A stretch of DNA of 64,000 bases from Deinococcus sonorensis KR-87 (lineage in GTDB: Bacteria; Deinococcota; Deinococci; Deinococcales; Deinococcaceae): assembly GCF_040256395.1 (NCBI RefSeq), contig NZ_CP158298.1, positions 124,001 to 188,000 on the forward strand, in the 5' to 3' direction. This document shows, piece by piece, positions 63,833-64,000 of the stretch. Position numbers and translations under genes: made by a program. How positions within the stretch are numbered: the stretch's first letter is position 1; the number at the start of each line of letters is the position of its first letter. The notes under the pieces were generated by a model. It had not been told where the DNA came from and ran no database searches. It was given only the letters and a program-made list of their open reading frames with translations.

Positions 63833-64000
63833 GACCTCACCGTGCCGCGGCGGCTTTGGGGGCGTGTACCCGTCATGAGGCGGCGGGGCACGTCGTCGCG
63901 GGCGGTGCCGGTGCCGTGCTCCTGCACTCCGGCCTCCCCCGGTGGTCCGGAAGGCCGGGGGTCCAGCCTCAACCCAGTCCTGCAGTTCAGGGCCGGTTGT

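Noticed and set aside
1..64000. tRNA, rRNA or riboswitch genes
   Set aside because: Looked for conserved cloverleaf and rRNA words and found none; a covariance-model scan could still reveal weak ones.

Overview
The window looks like an accessory stretch of a high-GC Deinococcus-type replicon, possibly a plasmid or megaplasmid. The pointers are the protein families: multi-domain PAS/GAF/GGDEF/EAL proteins, phytochrome-style hybrid-free kinases, secreted lipoproteins, a DHCW-motif cupin and an LtrA protein. The genus is an inference from style, not from a marker gene. No rRNA, tRNA or CRISPR array was seen. The strand changes often, and intact genes alternate with tails of dead genes, so this is an actively eroding or rearranging region.

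Layout. 0-8 kb: an FAD monooxygenase with a divergent TetR regulator and a palindromic operator; several broken small genes; three related lipoproteins; a fossil DUF72 start; and a secreted HNH protein whose C-terminal half is frameshifted. 8-22 kb: a GGDEF-EAL protein, a histidine phosphatase, two tandem CPBP membrane proteases, a LiaR/LiaS-like response regulator and kinase (kinase frameshifted), an LtrA membrane protein, an oxidoreductase pair controlled by a double-domain HxlR regulator, and a P-loop kinase. 23-32 kb: a second GGDEF-EAL protein, an Rcp1-like regulator followed by a histidine kinase, an EAL fossil, a CHASE3 kinase and a broken aspartic protease. 32-43 kb: a ferredoxin-reductase tail, an epoxide hydrolase with a coupled leader ORF, more lipoproteins, a membrane kinase plus response regulator, and a three-gene run starting with a glycine-betaine-type binding protein. 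43-53 kb: LuxR and Rep-like remnants, a kinase without the usual phospho-acceptor histidine, a repeat-bearing subtilase, an IS3 remnant, a PAS-GGDEF-GAF-HD-GYP protein broken in its GGDEF motif, and a cupin. 54-64 kb: two copies of an unrecognised two-gene cassette with a conserved leader hairpin, an Hsp20 gene followed by a protease-dead HtrA homologue, a GH88 tail, an aminoglycoside nucleotidyltransferase and a GrpB-family protein.

How the genes work together. The dominant theme is signal transduction: five histidine kinases, three response regulators and three large cyclic-di-GMP enzymes plus a fossil. A second theme is envelope and secreted proteins: five lipoproteins, two CPBP proteases, subtilase and HtrA-like. 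A third is small detoxification or metabolic units, each beside its own regulator. Several large signalling genes are broken by single-base indels in homopolymer runs, so either sequencing error or real decay must be settled before calling them dead.

The best candidate for something undescribed is the duplicated cassette at about 54.1-54.6 kb and 57.6-58.1 kb: a short coiled-coil protein and a second small protein joined by an ATGA overlap, preceded by a leader whose hairpin is kept with different sequence in both copies.
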